Below, piece by piece: positions 8,430 to 17,686 of a stretch of 48,959 bases of DNA. How positions within the stretch are numbered: position 1 is the first letter of the stretch; each line of letters opens with the position of its first letter. The stretch is from assembly GCF_003946575.1 (NCBI RefSeq), contig NZ_RHOP01000020.1:1-48959 (forward strand), in the 5' to 3' direction. The position numbers were made by a program, and so were the translations under genes. The notes under the pieces are model-generated. The model was not told the DNA's origin. It saw only the letters and a program-made list of their open reading frames with translations, and searched no databases. Source of the stretch: Companilactobacillus jidongensis. Its GTDB lineage: Bacteria; Bacillota; Bacilli; Lactobacillales; Lactobacillaceae.

Positions 8430-9623
8430 ATGCCAGAATTAGCAAAGAGTGTAGCAAATATTGAAAACGAATTAGTCAAACCTTTTGGAGACAATAAAAT
8501 TCTTGCCTTCAACTCTAAAATTGCTGGAATCCCAGGAATTGTCAAATTAACCTTGGGTGAACCAGACTTCAATGTTCCAGAACATGCCAAACAAGCGGCA
8601 ATTAAGAGTATCAACGATAATCAATCACATTACACACCACAAAAAGGAATCCTTGGATTGCGTGAGGCTATCAGTAATTACTTAGCCACTGACTACGGTG
8701 TTAAATACGATCCTGAAACAGAAGTGATTGTAACTATTGGTGCTACTGAAGCTATCTTCACTTCTCTTTATACGATTCTTAATCCTGGTGAAAAGGTTAT
8801 TGTGCCAACACCAACATTCTCAATGTATATGGACGATATCAAACTAGTTGGTGGTGTTCCAGTTGAAGTCGATACCTCAGATGATGGCTTCAAGATTACT
8901 CCTGAAAAATTAGCTAAGGTTATTGATGAAGAAGGTCCAGCGGCTAAGGCATTGATCATCAACTATCCTGGAAATCCAACTGGAGTTGTCTACACTAAAG
9001 CTGAATTGGAAGCGTTAGCTGATGTTGTTCGTGACAAGGGAATATATGTCATCTCTGATGAGATATACAGTCAGTTAGTCTACGGTGAAAAACATGTCTC
9101 ATTTGCTAGCGTTTTACCAGGTCAAACTATTTTGATCAATGGACTAAGCAAGTCACATGCAATGACTGGTTACCGTATTGGCTACATTGCTGCACCTAAG
9201 GGATTTGTTGAACAAGCTGCTAACGTTCACTCATTTGCTATTACATGTCCTTCAAATCCAGCACAATTTGCTGCAGAAGAAGCGTTGAAGAATGGCCATG
9301 AAGATCCTGTTGAAATGCGCAAAACGTACAAGATACGTCGTGACTATATCGTTGATGCTTTGAACAATATGGGTTACGAGACAATCAAGCCAGATGGTGC
9401 TTTCTATGTATTTCCTAAGATTCCCGCAGGAACTGGTTTGAATTCAAACGATTTCTGTTTAAAGCTAGCTAAAGAAGGAAAAGTCGGTGTTATCCCTGGT
9501 GACGCCTTTGGTGATGCCGGTGAGGGTTACTTCAGAATTTCATATGCAACCTCAATGGAAGATATTAAAGAAGGTATGAAACGTCTCGCAAAATTTACAG
9601 ATAAATTATTACAAAAAAACTAA
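8430..9623 (+). CDS. patA: Aminotransferase, class I/II, probable N-acetyl-DAP aminotransferase (copy 1)
   Basis: This PLP-dependent fold type I aminotransferase transfers an amino group from glutamate to N-acetyl-2-amino-6-oxopimelate, the step between DapH and the deacetylase. Visible motifs: NYPGNPTG (cofactor-binding Asn), SDEIYSQLVY, INGLSKSHAMTGYRIGY (Schiff-base Lys near 237) and a C-terminal FRISYA arginine. Its product assignment follows B. subtilis PatA and the operon; the sequence alone cannot exclude other amino donors or acceptors. It is 13 nt after dapB and 57 nt before a close paralogue. Confidence 0.88.
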   Translation: MPELAKSVANIENELVKPFGDNKILAFNSKIAGIPGIVKLTLGEPDFNVPEHAKQAAIKSINDNQSHYTPQKGILGLREAISNYLATDYGVKYDPETEVIVTIGATEAIFTSLYTILNPGEKVIVPTPTFSMYMDDIKLVGGVPVEVDTSDDGFKITPEKLAKVIDEEGPAAKALIINYPGNPTGVVYTKAELEALADVVRDKGIYVISDEIYSQLVYGEKHVSFASVLPGQTILINGLSKSHAMTGYRIGYIAAPKGFVEQAANVHSFAITCPSNPAQFAAEEALKNGHEDPVEMRKTYKIRRDYIVDALNNMGYETIKPDGAFYVFPKIPAGTGLNSNDFCLKLAKEGKVGVIPGDAFGDAGEGYFRISYATSMEDIKEGMKRLAKFTDKLLQKN

Positions 9624-9680
9624 TTAAATAAGAATTTTTGCTATAGTATATATATACAAAAGAAAATAGGAGAGTACGTT

Positions 9681-10871
9681 ATGCCAAAATTAGATTCATC
9701 TGTTAAAAATGTTGTAAATGAAACAATCGCACCGTTGGGAATTTCACAGATTAGATTTTTCGCACAGAAATTCGCTAAGATTCCTGGAATTATCAAATTG
9801 ACATTGGGTGAACCAGATTTTAATGTACCCGAACATGTTAAGCAAGCAGCTATTAAGAGTATTCAGGATAATGATTCCCACTACTCAGAGCAACGCGGAA
9901 CAATGGGACTTAGAAAAGCCGTATCAAGTTACTTGAAGCAACAATATGATGTTGAATACGATCCAGAAAATGAAGTTATCGTTACAATTGGTGCCACTGA
10001 AGCGGTCTTTGTATCACTAGCGGCCATCATCAACCCTGGTGACAAAATCATTGTTCCAACACCTACATTTGCACTCTACTTGCCAATCATCAAAGTTCTA
10101 GGTGGAATTCCTATTCAAGTTGACACAACTCCTGACAATTTCCGCTTAACTGGTAAGAAGCTAGCTGAAGTTATTGAACGAGAAGGAGAGGACAATGTTA
10201 AGGCATTGATTTTAAACTTCCCTGGTAACCCGACAGGTTATGTCTATTCAGAAGATCAATTAAAAGAAATCGCTGATGTTATCAAAGACAAACCAATGTA
10301 TGTTTTATCGGATGAAATTTATGCTGAACTAACATATGGTCGTAAGCATGTTTCTCTTGCTAAATTACTTCCTGGTAAGACAATCTTGATCAATGGACTA
10401 TCAAAATCACATGCAATGACCGGTTACCGTATCGGTTACGTAGCTGCACCCGCTGATTTCGTAGTTAATGCCGGTAAGATGCACGCATATACTGTAACGG
10501 CTCCATCAAATCCAGCCCAATATGCTGCTCAAGAAGCATTGGAAAATGGTATTGATGATCCAATTGCAATGCGTAAGATCTATCAAGAACGTCGTGACTA
10601 CATCGTTGAACAACTGAATGATATTGGATATAAGACATTATTACCAGAAGGAGCATTTTACACATTTTCAGCTATTCCTGAAAAATTTGGCTTGAATGAT
10701 GTTGAATTTGCTACAAAACTTGCTGAAGAAGGAAAAGTTGGTGTTACACCAGGTTCGGCCTTTGGTAAGGGTGGGGAAAATCACTTCAGAATGTCTTACG
10801 CATCATCAATGGAAGATATTCAAGAAGCAATGAAACGTCTACGTGCGTTCACAGAATCATTAGAAAACTAA
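9681..10871 (+). CDS. Aminotransferase, class I/II, PatA-like (copy 2, tandem paralogue)
   Basis: This is a second complete aminotransferase of 396 residues, collinear with copy 1 along its whole length; shared stretches include LGEPDFNVPEH and INGLSKSHAMTGYRIGY. It keeps NFPGNPTG, SDEIYAELTYG, the catalytic lysine and a terminal FRMSYA, so it should be active. The two differ in the substrate-facing N-terminal part (here TIAPLGISQIRFFAQKFAKI). It may be a redundant PatA or may serve another transamination, for example aspartate or aromatic substrates. A ribosome binding site AGGAGAG precedes ATG; a weak A/T-rich promoter in the 57-nt gap is possible. Confidence 0.85.
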   Translation: MPKLDSSVKNVVNETIAPLGISQIRFFAQKFAKIPGIIKLTLGEPDFNVPEHVKQAAIKSIQDNDSHYSEQRGTMGLRKAVSSYLKQQYDVEYDPENEVIVTIGATEAVFVSLAAIINPGDKIIVPTPTFALYLPIIKVLGGIPIQVDTTPDNFRLTGKKLAEVIEREGEDNVKALILNFPGNPTGYVYSEDQLKEIADVIKDKPMYVLSDEIYAELTYGRKHVSLAKLLPGKTILINGLSKSHAMTGYRIGYVAAPADFVVNAGKMHAYTVTAPSNPAQYAAQEALENGIDDPIAMRKIYQERRDYIVEQLNDIGYKTLLPEGAFYTFSAIPEKFGLNDVEFATKLAEEGKVGVTPGSAFGKGGENHFRMSYASSMEDIQEAMKRLRAFTESLEN

Positions 10872-10895
10872 ATTAAGATATAAAGGATGAATATT

Positions 10896-11960
10896 ATGAG
10901 TGAAGGTTATGAAGTAGCTATTTTAGGTGCAACGGGTGCCGTGGGAACTCGTCTAATTCAACAATTGGAGCAGTCAACAATTCCTGTATCAAAGATAAAA
11001 TTGTTGGCATCAAGCCGATCAGCTGGCAAAAAGCTTCAATTCAAGGGTGAAGACGTTGTTGTTGAAGAAGCTAAACCTGAATCGTTCGAGGGTGTAGATA
11101 TTGTACTTGCATCTGCTGGTGGATCAGTTTCAAAGAAATTGTTACCTGAAGCAGTTAAGCGTGGTGCTGTTTGTGTTGATAACACTAGTGCATTCAGAAT
11201 GGAACCTGATGTTCCATTAGTTGTACCCGAAGTTAATGAAAAAGCTCTCTATAATCATCATGGTATTATAGCTAATCCTAATTGTTCCACAATTCAAATG
11301 ATGGTTGCACTAGAACCAATCAGAAAAGCTTTTGGTTTGAAGCAGATTATTGTGTCAACATATCAAGCTGCATCTGGAGCTGGTCAAAGTGCTTTGAATG
11401 AATTGTATAGTGAAGCTCAAGACTATTTAGATGGCAAAGAAATGTCAGCTGATATTTTTCCAACAGCTGGGGATAAGGAGCATTATCCATTAGCATTTAA
11501 CTTGTTGCCACAAATCGATGTGCTGGAAGATAATCTCTATTCACATGAAGAGTGGAAGATGATTCATGAAACAAAGAAGATTATGCTTGGTGACATGGAT
11601 GATCCTAAGATCAAGGTTACAGCCACATGTGTCCGTGTTCCTGTTCCAATCAGTCATGGTGAATCAATCTATATCGAAGTTGAAGATAAGGAGAATGCGA
11701 GTGTCGAAGCTATTCGTAAGTTGATCGACGAGGCTCCTGGTGCAGTTCTTCAAGATGATCCTGAACACCAAGTATATCCACAACCAATTAATGCAACTGG
11801 CAAGCGTGATACATATGTTGGTCGTATTCGTCCAGATCTTGAAAACAAAGGCGCATTCAACATGTGGGTTGTCTCAGATAACCTACTAAAGGGTGCTGCA
11901 TGGAATACAGTACAAATCGCTGAAAGATTAGTTGCTGATGATCTTGTTGAAGTTAAATGA
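10896..11960 (+). CDS. asd: Aspartate-semialdehyde dehydrogenase
   Basis: Asd reduces aspartyl phosphate to aspartate semialdehyde with NADPH, linking LysC to DapA. The N-terminus has [10 protein letters not shown] (residues about 10-19), [11 protein letters not shown] (catalytic Cys near 130) and [20 protein letters not shown] holds the catalytic His. At 354 residues it fits. I chose ATG 10896 because AAAGG ends 9 nt upstream; ATG 10887 is fused to that site. As last gene of the riboswitch operon it shares lysine control although its product also feeds threonine and methionine synthesis. Confidence 0.95.
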   Translation: MSEGYEVAILGATGAVGTRLIQQLEQSTIPVSKIKLLASSRSAGKKLQFKGEDVVVEEAKPESFEGVDIVLASAGGSVSKKLLPEAVKRGAVCVDNTSAFRMEPDVPLVVPEVNEKALYNHHGIIANPNCSTIQMMVALEPIRKAFGLKQIIVSTYQAASGAGQSALNELYSEAQDYLDGKEMSADIFPTAGDKEHYPLAFNLLPQIDVLEDNLYSHEEWKMIHETKKIMLGDMDDPKIKVTATCVRVPVPISHGESIYIEVEDKENASVEAIRKLIDEAPGAVLQDDPEHQVYPQPINATGKRDTYVGRIRPDLENKGAFNMWVVSDNLLKGAAWNTVQIAERLVADDLVEVK

Positions 11961-11976
11961 TAGTATTTATTAATTG

Positions 11977-12024
11977 GGTCTTGTTTGGTAGCATGGAGAA
12001 TATGCCACCTTACGGGGCTTTTTT
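11977..12024 (+). terminator. Terminator of the lysA-asd operon
   Basis: A long imperfect hairpin, with GGTAGCAT/ATGCCACC core and an outer GTCT/GGGC helix using G-T pairs, ends in six Ts. Confidence 0.7.
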
Positions 12025-12057
12025 ATGTTTTAAAGGAATTATAGAGGGGTGACGTAT

Positions 12058-12774
12058 ATGGAGGAAGTAGAGACCGATACAGGTTACACAACATTTAGGG
12101 ATGGAGTTAGAAGTTGTTTGCCAACAGTACTAGGATATTTAGGAATTGGATTTTCATTTGGAATTGTTGGCATAAATTCACATTTGAATTTGTTTGAAAT
12201 AACACTTATGTCTGCCATTGTTTACGGAGGAAGCTCACAGTTTGTTATGTGTGGCTTATTATTGGCGAATACGTCAATTACTGGTATCGTTATGACGGTG
12301 TTCTTAGTTAATCTCAGACACTTATTGATGAGTATGACGGCTAGTCCACACTTCCGTGAAGAGTCATTATTGAGTAACATTTCAGTTGGTTCGCTGTTAA
12401 CTGATGAATCATTTGCGGTCTTTTCAACGACAGTTGCACAAGAAAAACACTTCTCATTACGTTGGATGGAAGGCTTGAATGTTACGGCCTATCTTACTTG
12501 GATCGTTGCAACTTTTTTGGGTGGATTAGTTGGCAACTTCATTAGTAATCCAGAACAATTTGGTTTAGATTTTGCGTTGACAGCCATGTTTGTCGGTTTG
12601 TTCTTAACGCAGTTCGAATGGGAGCTGTCTAAGAATATGAAAAAGTCAATTATGGTTGTTGCGACAGTGGTTGTCAGTTTGTATATTCTATTGTCATTTG
12701 TAAGTTCTTCACTAGCTGTGATTATTTCAGCACTTTTGGGTTGTTTGGTAGGAGGCTTAGCATATGATAAGTAA
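12058..12774 (+). CDS. azlC: Branched-chain amino acid exporter, large subunit (AzlC family)
   Basis: AzlC proteins are the large membrane subunit of a two-component exporter for leucine, isoleucine and valine (BrnF/YgaZ relatives). Family signatures seen are YGGSSQFV (residues about 58-65) and the NLRHLLMS segment, with about seven hydrophobic spans over 238 residues. ATG 12058 follows GAGGGG by 8 nt; the GTG at 12049 overlaps that site. Its last 11 nt overlap azlD, as is usual for this pair. The substrate is inferred from the family. Confidence 0.9.
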   Translation: MEEVETDTGYTTFRDGVRSCLPTVLGYLGIGFSFGIVGINSHLNLFEITLMSAIVYGGSSQFVMCGLLLANTSITGIVMTVFLVNLRHLLMSMTASPHFREESLLSNISVGSLLTDESFAVFSTTVAQEKHFSLRWMEGLNVTAYLTWIVATFLGGLVGNFISNPEQFGLDFALTAMFVGLFLTQFEWELSKNMKKSIMVVATVVVSLYILLSFVSSSLAVIISALLGCLVGGLAYDK

Positions 12775-13087
12775 AAGTGTTTTATTGCTATTAATTGGTA
12801 GTGCCTTGGTAACTTGGATACCACGTATTACACCATTTATTCTGGGTAAGATGGTCAAGTTTCCCGCCATTGTAACTAGATTCTTACAGTATTTACCATT
12901 ATCAATACTGTGTGCATTGTTATTGGAGACTGTTTTTAATGCAAAAGCTGGTAGTCTTGCAACGCCTAAGTGGGATGTGGTTATTGCTCTAATCCCAACC
13001 GTTATAACGGCTGTTTGGCTTAAGGACCTAATGAAAACTGTTGTTGTCGGTATTGCGGCAATGGCTTTGGTTAGGTTGGTAATTTAA
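12764..13087 (+). CDS. azlD: Branched-chain amino acid exporter, small subunit (AzlD family)
   Basis: This 107-residue integral membrane protein has about four helices. The segments WIPRITPFILG and LQYLPLSILCALL match the AzlD signature. It pairs with AzlC to form the export complex. ATG sits 11 nt inside azlC with AGGAGG upstream, so translation is coupled. A terminator follows at 13107-13137. Confidence 0.9.
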   Translation: MISKSVLLLLIGSALVTWIPRITPFILGKMVKFPAIVTRFLQYLPLSILCALLLETVFNAKAGSLATPKWDVVIALIPTVITAVWLKDLMKTVVVGIAAMALVRLVI

Positions 13088-13106
13088 TTCAGAAGTTTAT
13101 AATAGT

Positions 13107-13137
13107 AGAGGATTCCATAGGGATTCTCTATTTTTTT
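13107..13137 (+). terminator. Terminator after azlCD
   Basis: A 9-bp stem AGAGGATTC/GGATTCTCT with two G-T pairs and a 5-nt loop ends in seven Ts. Confidence 0.85.
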
Positions 13138-13152
13138 GATGAGGTAATAATT

Positions 13153-13845
13153 TTGAAACGATATGAAGCACATCATCTTTTTCAATTGCGTGAAATTGCA
13201 ATTGGATTAACTTTTATCGGTGGATTCATCGATGCCTATACATTTGTTTCACGGGGGCGAGTTTTAGCTGCTGGTCAAACTGGAAATATTATTTTTCTAA
13301 GTGTTGATATAGCTCAGAGAAATTTACCGAGTGCATTTACTAAGTTAATGACTATGATATTTTTTGTTATTGGTATTTTTATTGTCGGGTATTTTAGAAA
13401 CTCAAATCGTCGTTCGCACTATTGGCGTTTACCATTCTTAGTGGCAGAATTAACAGCATGTTTAGTTATTGGCTTTTTACCTAAGTCAGTACCTAATCTC
13501 TATATAACACCACCGCTAGCATTGGTAATGGCAATGCAAACAGCTTCATTTAGTAAAATTGAAGGGAATAGCTATAATAATGTCTTTTCAACTGGTAATT
13601 TGAAGAAGTCGATTAACAGTCTTTCTGATTACATGTTTGGTACTGACCACGATATTTCGAGTTTAAGAACAGCGTTAATTTATATTGAGTTAGTTTTTGG
13701 TTTTGCTGGAGGAGCAATCATTTCGGCATTACTTCAATTACTATTTGGAGTTCGGACTATTTGGATTGCTGCAATATTCATTGTTATTGTTGGTAGTTAT
13801 TATGCAATGTTGTTATATCGCCGGGATCAAGTAAAATCTAGTTAG
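13153..13845 (+). CDS. DUF1275 family membrane protein (YoaK-like)
   Basis: This 230-residue protein has about six hydrophobic segments. The first helix carries GGFIDAYTFV and is followed by AGQTGNIIFL, both typical of DUF1275. A second typical element, FSTGNLKKS, occurs near residue 145. The function of the family is unknown; a transporter role is often assumed but not shown. The start is TTG at 13153 with GATGAGGTAAT upstream; no ATG fits the ribosome binding site. Confidence 0.88.
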   Translation: MKRYEAHHLFQLREIAIGLTFIGGFIDAYTFVSRGRVLAAGQTGNIIFLSVDIAQRNLPSAFTKLMTMIFFVIGIFIVGYFRNSNRRSHYWRLPFLVAELTACLVIGFLPKSVPNLYITPPLALVMAMQTASFSKIEGNSYNNVFSTGNLKKSINSLSDYMFGTDHDISSLRTALIYIELVFGFAGGAIISALLQLLFGVRTIWIAAIFIVIVGSYYAMLLYRRDQVKSS

Positions 13846-13997
13846 TTATTGAGGATGTTCCGGCTAGAAATCAAAAATTTTCCAAAGTAATATTTAATTT
13901 TGGAAACACCCTATACAGCCATAATTTTTTTATTTGCGTAAATATCTAATAATGATTTAAACTACTATTAAATTGCTTTTACAACAGGAGTCTTAAA

Positions 13998-15308
13998 TTG
14001 AGAAAAACTTTTGAAATTTTTTCTGAAGGTGTGTTGAATCTATTTGCCAATGTAGGCGTGGTGATACCGTATTTCTTTTGTCTGTCTTTGTACAACAATA
14101 ATAAAAATATAGCGGCGTATGTCTTACCGTTCTTAATGCTGTATACATTTCGTTCCATCGGAATGTTATTAACGGTTTATATACCATTTTCAGCAAGCAC
14201 AATGTTGATAGTATCTAATCTGTTCGGAATAGTTGGTTCAGTGTTGATAGTTGGTGCCTTGAATCCTGTTTTTGGTATCTTGGGCGGGATACTTTTAGGA
14301 TTAGCCTCAAGTTGGATCTGGCCGTATTTTTTGACAGTCAGGACCAAAGGTAAGATCATTAATGACTTTCATATAACCAAGCTTCATTGGCAAGGTTCAT
14401 TAGTGGCAATGGTAATTCTAGGATTAGTTGAATGGCTTTCGGTTAAGTACAGTAGCTATAACGTAGCCTTTGTTTTGTTAGCTGTCTTTTTCGCCATTTC
14501 ATTGTATGGAAGTTACACAATGAAAAACAAAATCAGCTTTTATCATGACGGTAAATTACCTGAACATGACAGGAACTATTCAATTATTGGTGTTATCTTC
14601 ATTACTATCTTAGTTATGCTGGTCTTTGCAATTCGTTATTCTAGACTTAAGACTATTCCGCATGTTTGGGACTTGGGTATTGGCGTAGTTTCACTAGTTG
14701 GATTATTGATCCTATTGATGTATCAACTAAAGATTCATCGTAATTTATATCCATTGAGTCTGGCTTCGATAAATCGTGGAATCGTTATGAATTTTGTACT
14801 GTTGTATACGATTTTTGATAGTAGTCTACGATTTGGATTTAGTACTTTATTGGCGGTTTACTTGATCTATTTGGCTGGATTTGAATTCGGACCATTTATT
14901 CTCAAGAAACATTTGAATCTCAGATATCCGTTTTTGATACTGGGATTAATTCTTTCGTTCTTTAATATTACATACTTCGTCGGAATCTTGTTATGTGCAT
15001 TATTTGTCGGCTCAGATAATTCGATTCTTAACAATTCACTATACAATGATCCGAAGATTGAATCAGAACGAGCCTTTTTAGTTAAATATCAATTATCAGC
15101 CGTTGGTAATATTTCACAACAGTTGTTCTATATGATAATTGTTTATTTGTTAGGATATATGTACCGTGTTAATGTTTTAGACTTCTTCAATGTCAACGGC
15201 AAAGTAGATTCATCATTATTGCTTATAGTTCGACTAGCGGTAACTTTTGGTGTGTTAGTGTCAGCGTGCGTTACTTATCTATCGACAAGGTCAAAAAAGA
15301 GAGCGTAA
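13998..15308 (+). CDS. Uncharacterised MFS-like multi-pass membrane protein
   Basis: A 436-residue protein with about twelve hydrophobic segments and short loops, resembling the major facilitator fold (for example GGILLGLASSWIWPYFLTV). I do not recognise a defined subfamily and see no drug-exporter motif C or sugar-porter motif. TTG at 13998 is the start, 7 nt after AGGAG. The upstream 150 nt are A/T-rich and include an 8-bp inverted repeat TTTCCAAA/TTTGGAAA (13879-13906) lacking a T-run. The downstream gene is convergent, 55 nt away. Confidence 0.75.
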   Translation: MRKTFEIFSEGVLNLFANVGVVIPYFFCLSLYNNNKNIAAYVLPFLMLYTFRSIGMLLTVYIPFSASTMLIVSNLFGIVGSVLIVGALNPVFGILGGILLGLASSWIWPYFLTVRTKGKIINDFHITKLHWQGSLVAMVILGLVEWLSVKYSSYNVAFVLLAVFFAISLYGSYTMKNKISFYHDGKLPEHDRNYSIIGVIFITILVMLVFAIRYSRLKTIPHVWDLGIGVVSLVGLLILLMYQLKIHRNLYPLSLASINRGIVMNFVLLYTIFDSSLRFGFSTLLAVYLIYLAGFEFGPFILKKHLNLRYPFLILGLILSFFNITYFVGILLCALFVGSDNSILNNSLYNDPKIESERAFLVKYQLSAVGNISQQLFYMIIVYLLGYMYRVNVLDFFNVNGKVDSSLLLIVRLAVTFGVLVSACVTYLSTRSKKRA

Positions 15309-15363
15309 CAAAACACGTTATACTCAGAAGTTGTGATTTTGTGTTAGTCCACACTACAAGTTT

Positions 15364-16053
15364 CTATGCTGTTTTCATATTATTGTTCAGTGTCATTTGT
15401 CCATCCATGATTTGATAGACATTATCCGCAAATTCAATCAAACGTAGGTCATGCGTTACGACGATTACGGCTGTATCTTGTTCACGAGCTAATGTTTGAA
15501 AAATTTTACCTACCTCGGCCACACGTTCGCTGTCTAAGGCAGCGGTTGGCTCATCAGCTAAGACAATATCAGGTCGAGTATATAGTGCTCTGGCGATTGC
15601 TACACGCTGATTTTGCCCACCAGATAATTCACCTGGATATTTATTTTGTAATTCTTCAATATCCAGTTGTTTCAATAAGACATCTAATGAAAGATTGGTT
15701 AGATTATGTTCTTTCTTAACTTTTTTGACTAATTGAAACTGCTCTTTAACGGTCAAATAGGGGATTAGGTTGTGTGCTTGTAACACGAAACCAATTTTGT
15801 TTAAACGCATGGCATCACGTTGTCTGTTGGACATTGATTTAACTGCTTTTCCTTCCAGTTCAACATTGCCAGTCGATGGTGTTTGCAATCCGCCAGCAAT
15901 AGTTAAAAAGGTGCTCTTACCAGAACCGGATGGTCCGATAACTAGATTGAGTTCACCCTTTTGGGCTGTGAAATTGACATCCTTTAGAACGTGAACCCGA
16001 CTAGAACCTGTTCCGAAGTATTTGTTGATGTTGTTTAATTGTAAAGTTGTCAT
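15364..16053 (-). CDS. ABC transporter ATP-binding protein (MacB/LolD type)
   Basis: A 229-residue ATPase with Walker A GPSGSGKST (about 40-48), signature LSGGQNQRVAIA (about 143-154), Walker B IVLADEPTAAL and the switch His in VVTHD. The class pairs with FtsX-like permeases and often exports peptides, lipids or antimicrobials, or senses them. It is the third gene of the tetR-permease-ATPase operon; its ribosome binding site GGAGGATAA is made from the last codons and stop of the permease gene. The substrate is unknown. Confidence 0.93.
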   Translation of the reverse strand: MTTLQLNNINKYFGTGSSRVHVLKDVNFTAQKGELNLVIGPSGSGKSTFLTIAGGLQTPSTGNVELEGKAVKSMSNRQRDAMRLNKIGFVLQAHNLIPYLTVKEQFQLVKKVKKEHNLTNLSLDVLLKQLDIEELQNKYPGELSGGQNQRVAIARALYTRPDIVLADEPTAALDSERVAEVGKIFQTLAREQDTAVIVVTHDLRLIEFADNVYQIMDGQMTLNNNMKTA

Positions 16054-16056
16054 AAA

Positions 16057-17118
16057 TTATCCTCCAATTACACTGACTGGGTCGACGTGTAAGATTATTC
16101 TAATGGGAATGAGTGAACCTAATAGTCCAGTTAAAACTAGCCCGATACCAATCGCAGAAAGAATCGGTATGTTAAAACTAATTGGAACCGCGGCAGGCAT
16201 GGCAATAGCCGTTATGGCAGTTAACATGATGCCGATCAACAAGCCACTGACGACCAGTGTTATTGATTGTGAAATAGTTGCTCCAACAAGAGTTTTGGCT
16301 GGAATACCTTGAGCTCTTAAAACAGCGTAATTTTGAATTTTTTGAATTGTTAAAATATACAAGAACACCGCTATAACGATAAGAGATATGATCATCAAGA
16401 AAGCAATCATGAAGGTAAAGGTTGAATTTTGAGCTGAATAACCTGGTAATTTAGAAATAAAGGCAGATATTGAATAGGTCTTTAATTGTTTGTTCGCAGT
16501 TTTGAAATTGGCGTTTTTTGAAACAATTGCACTGGCAATAACTTGGCTGTTGCCGTTCTTTAATGTTTTCCAAGTTGAGATGTTGCCGTAGACCACTGGA
16601 GCAATATTTAATTTAGCATTTTTGGTGAATCCAACAATTGTGTATTTTTTATTGTTGGAGTTGAATTGAATTTTGTCACCAATCTTGTAACCGTCAGTCT
16701 GAAATTTATCATCAACGACCACTTGATCAGACTTGTTTACTTTGTGTCCTGAGGACAATACTAAGTTTTTAGCGATAAATTGATTATCTTTGAGACCTAG
16801 GAATTGTGCTGATTCATTAGTTCGACCAGATTTCTTTGCCACTACGGCAGTTTGTCCAATGTAAGCTTCTTTGGAAGTTATCTTAGTCTTTTTTACCTCG
16901 TCCTTAGTGATCATTGATTGAGTCATGCTAGTATTGGAATCTTTATCAAGTACAACGCTACTGATATTCCATGAATCGATAGCATCAGTATTTTGCTGAG
17001 CTAATCCCATTGCTAAACTAGTTAGGATAAAAATCAAATAACAGATAAGTACGATCATGCCGATAATTAAGCCATATCTAACTTTTTCCTTTTTTATTTC
17101 TTTAATTGATAAGAACAT
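16057..17118 (-). CDS. ABC transporter permease, FtsX/MacB-like
   Basis: A 353-residue permease with one N-terminal helix (about 15-38), a roughly 190-residue extracytoplasmic domain and three C-terminal helices, the standard FtsX arrangement. Segment VLRAQGIPAKTLVGAT is the conserved coupling region preceding the third helix. It starts directly after the tetR stop and ends inside the ribosome binding site of the ATPase gene, so the three genes are translated as a block. It probably works as a mechanotransmission-type exporter component; the cargo cannot be read. Confidence 0.9.
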   Translation of the reverse strand: MFLSIKEIKKEKVRYGLIIGMIVLICYLIFILTSLAMGLAQQNTDAIDSWNISSVVLDKDSNTSMTQSMITKDEVKKTKITSKEAYIGQTAVVAKKSGRTNESAQFLGLKDNQFIAKNLVLSSGHKVNKSDQVVVDDKFQTDGYKIGDKIQFNSNNKKYTIVGFTKNAKLNIAPVVYGNISTWKTLKNGNSQVIASAIVSKNANFKTANKQLKTYSISAFISKLPGYSAQNSTFTFMIAFLMIISLIVIAVFLYILTIQKIQNYAVLRAQGIPAKTLVGATISQSITLVVSGLLIGIMLTAITAIAMPAAVPISFNIPILSAIGIGLVLTGLLGSLIPIRIILHVDPVSVIGG

Positions 17119-17643
17119 TTAATCATCCTCTTTTGCCAATGCGTGCAAGACATTAGACAGTTTCTTTAAAATCATTTTTTGTGACTGTGGGTCGATCATT
17201 GTTTGTTTAATGGCATCGTGAATCATGATCTGAGTTGCCCAGAAGTATTCGTCTCCATTTATCAATTGATTATTGAAAGTGGAAATAAAAAAGCTCTCGT
17301 TATAGAGCATGTGCATTTTTACTAAGGTGTAGTAACGACTGTCAGTGCTTCTCTTAACGAATTCTTTGGTTTGCTCAACGTAATCCGTTGGTGTTAATTT
17401 TTTACTAGTATCAGTTGAAATATTTTGGTGAATTTCTTTTAGGGCGTGATGATAAAGATATTCGTAGGCATCTCTAAGATCGTCAAAATATTTGTAGAAC
17501 GCTCCACGAGCAATACCGGATTCGTTAACAATGCGTGATACTTGTGCATCCGCAAGCGTGTGATTTGAAAATTCATTTAATAGTGTATCTAATATACGTG
17601 TTTGTTTTTCGTTATCTAGGTTCTTAAAAGTATTAGAAACCAT
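17119..17643 (-). CDS. TetR/AcrR family transcriptional regulator, autoregulatory
   Basis: A 174-residue regulator. The N-terminal helix-turn-helix spans about residues 20-60 and includes DAQVSRIVNESGIARGAFYKYFDD, in which GAFYKYF is the typical TetR recognition helix. The C-terminal ligand-binding half is not recognisable. ATG 17643 is chosen for its AAAGGAGG site; longer upstream frames run through the operators. Two copies of GTGACACnGTGTCAC flank and overlap its promoter, so it very likely represses itself together with the permease and ATPase genes until an unknown ligand binds. Confidence 0.93.
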   Translation of the reverse strand: MVSNTFKNLDNEKQTRILDTLLNEFSNHTLADAQVSRIVNESGIARGAFYKYFDDLRDAYEYLYHHALKEIHQNISTDTSKKLTPTDYVEQTKEFVKRSTDSRYYTLVKMHMLYNESFFISTFNNQLINGDEYFWATQIMIHDAIKQTMIDPQSQKMILKKLSNVLHALAKEDD

Positions 17644-17655
17644 GGTTCCTCCTTT

Positions 17656-17670
17656 GTGACACTGTGTCAC
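17656..17670. promoter_or_regulatory. TetR operator O1
   Basis: A perfect inverted repeat GTGACAC-T-GTGTCAC in the leader between the transcription start and the tetR ribosome binding site. Confidence 0.85.
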
Positions 17671-17686
17671 TTTTATGTATGCTGCA

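Noticed and set aside
8430-10871. Long direct repeat as a mobile-element signature
   Set aside because: The repetition comes from two diverged aminotransferase genes; there are no terminal repeats or transposase.
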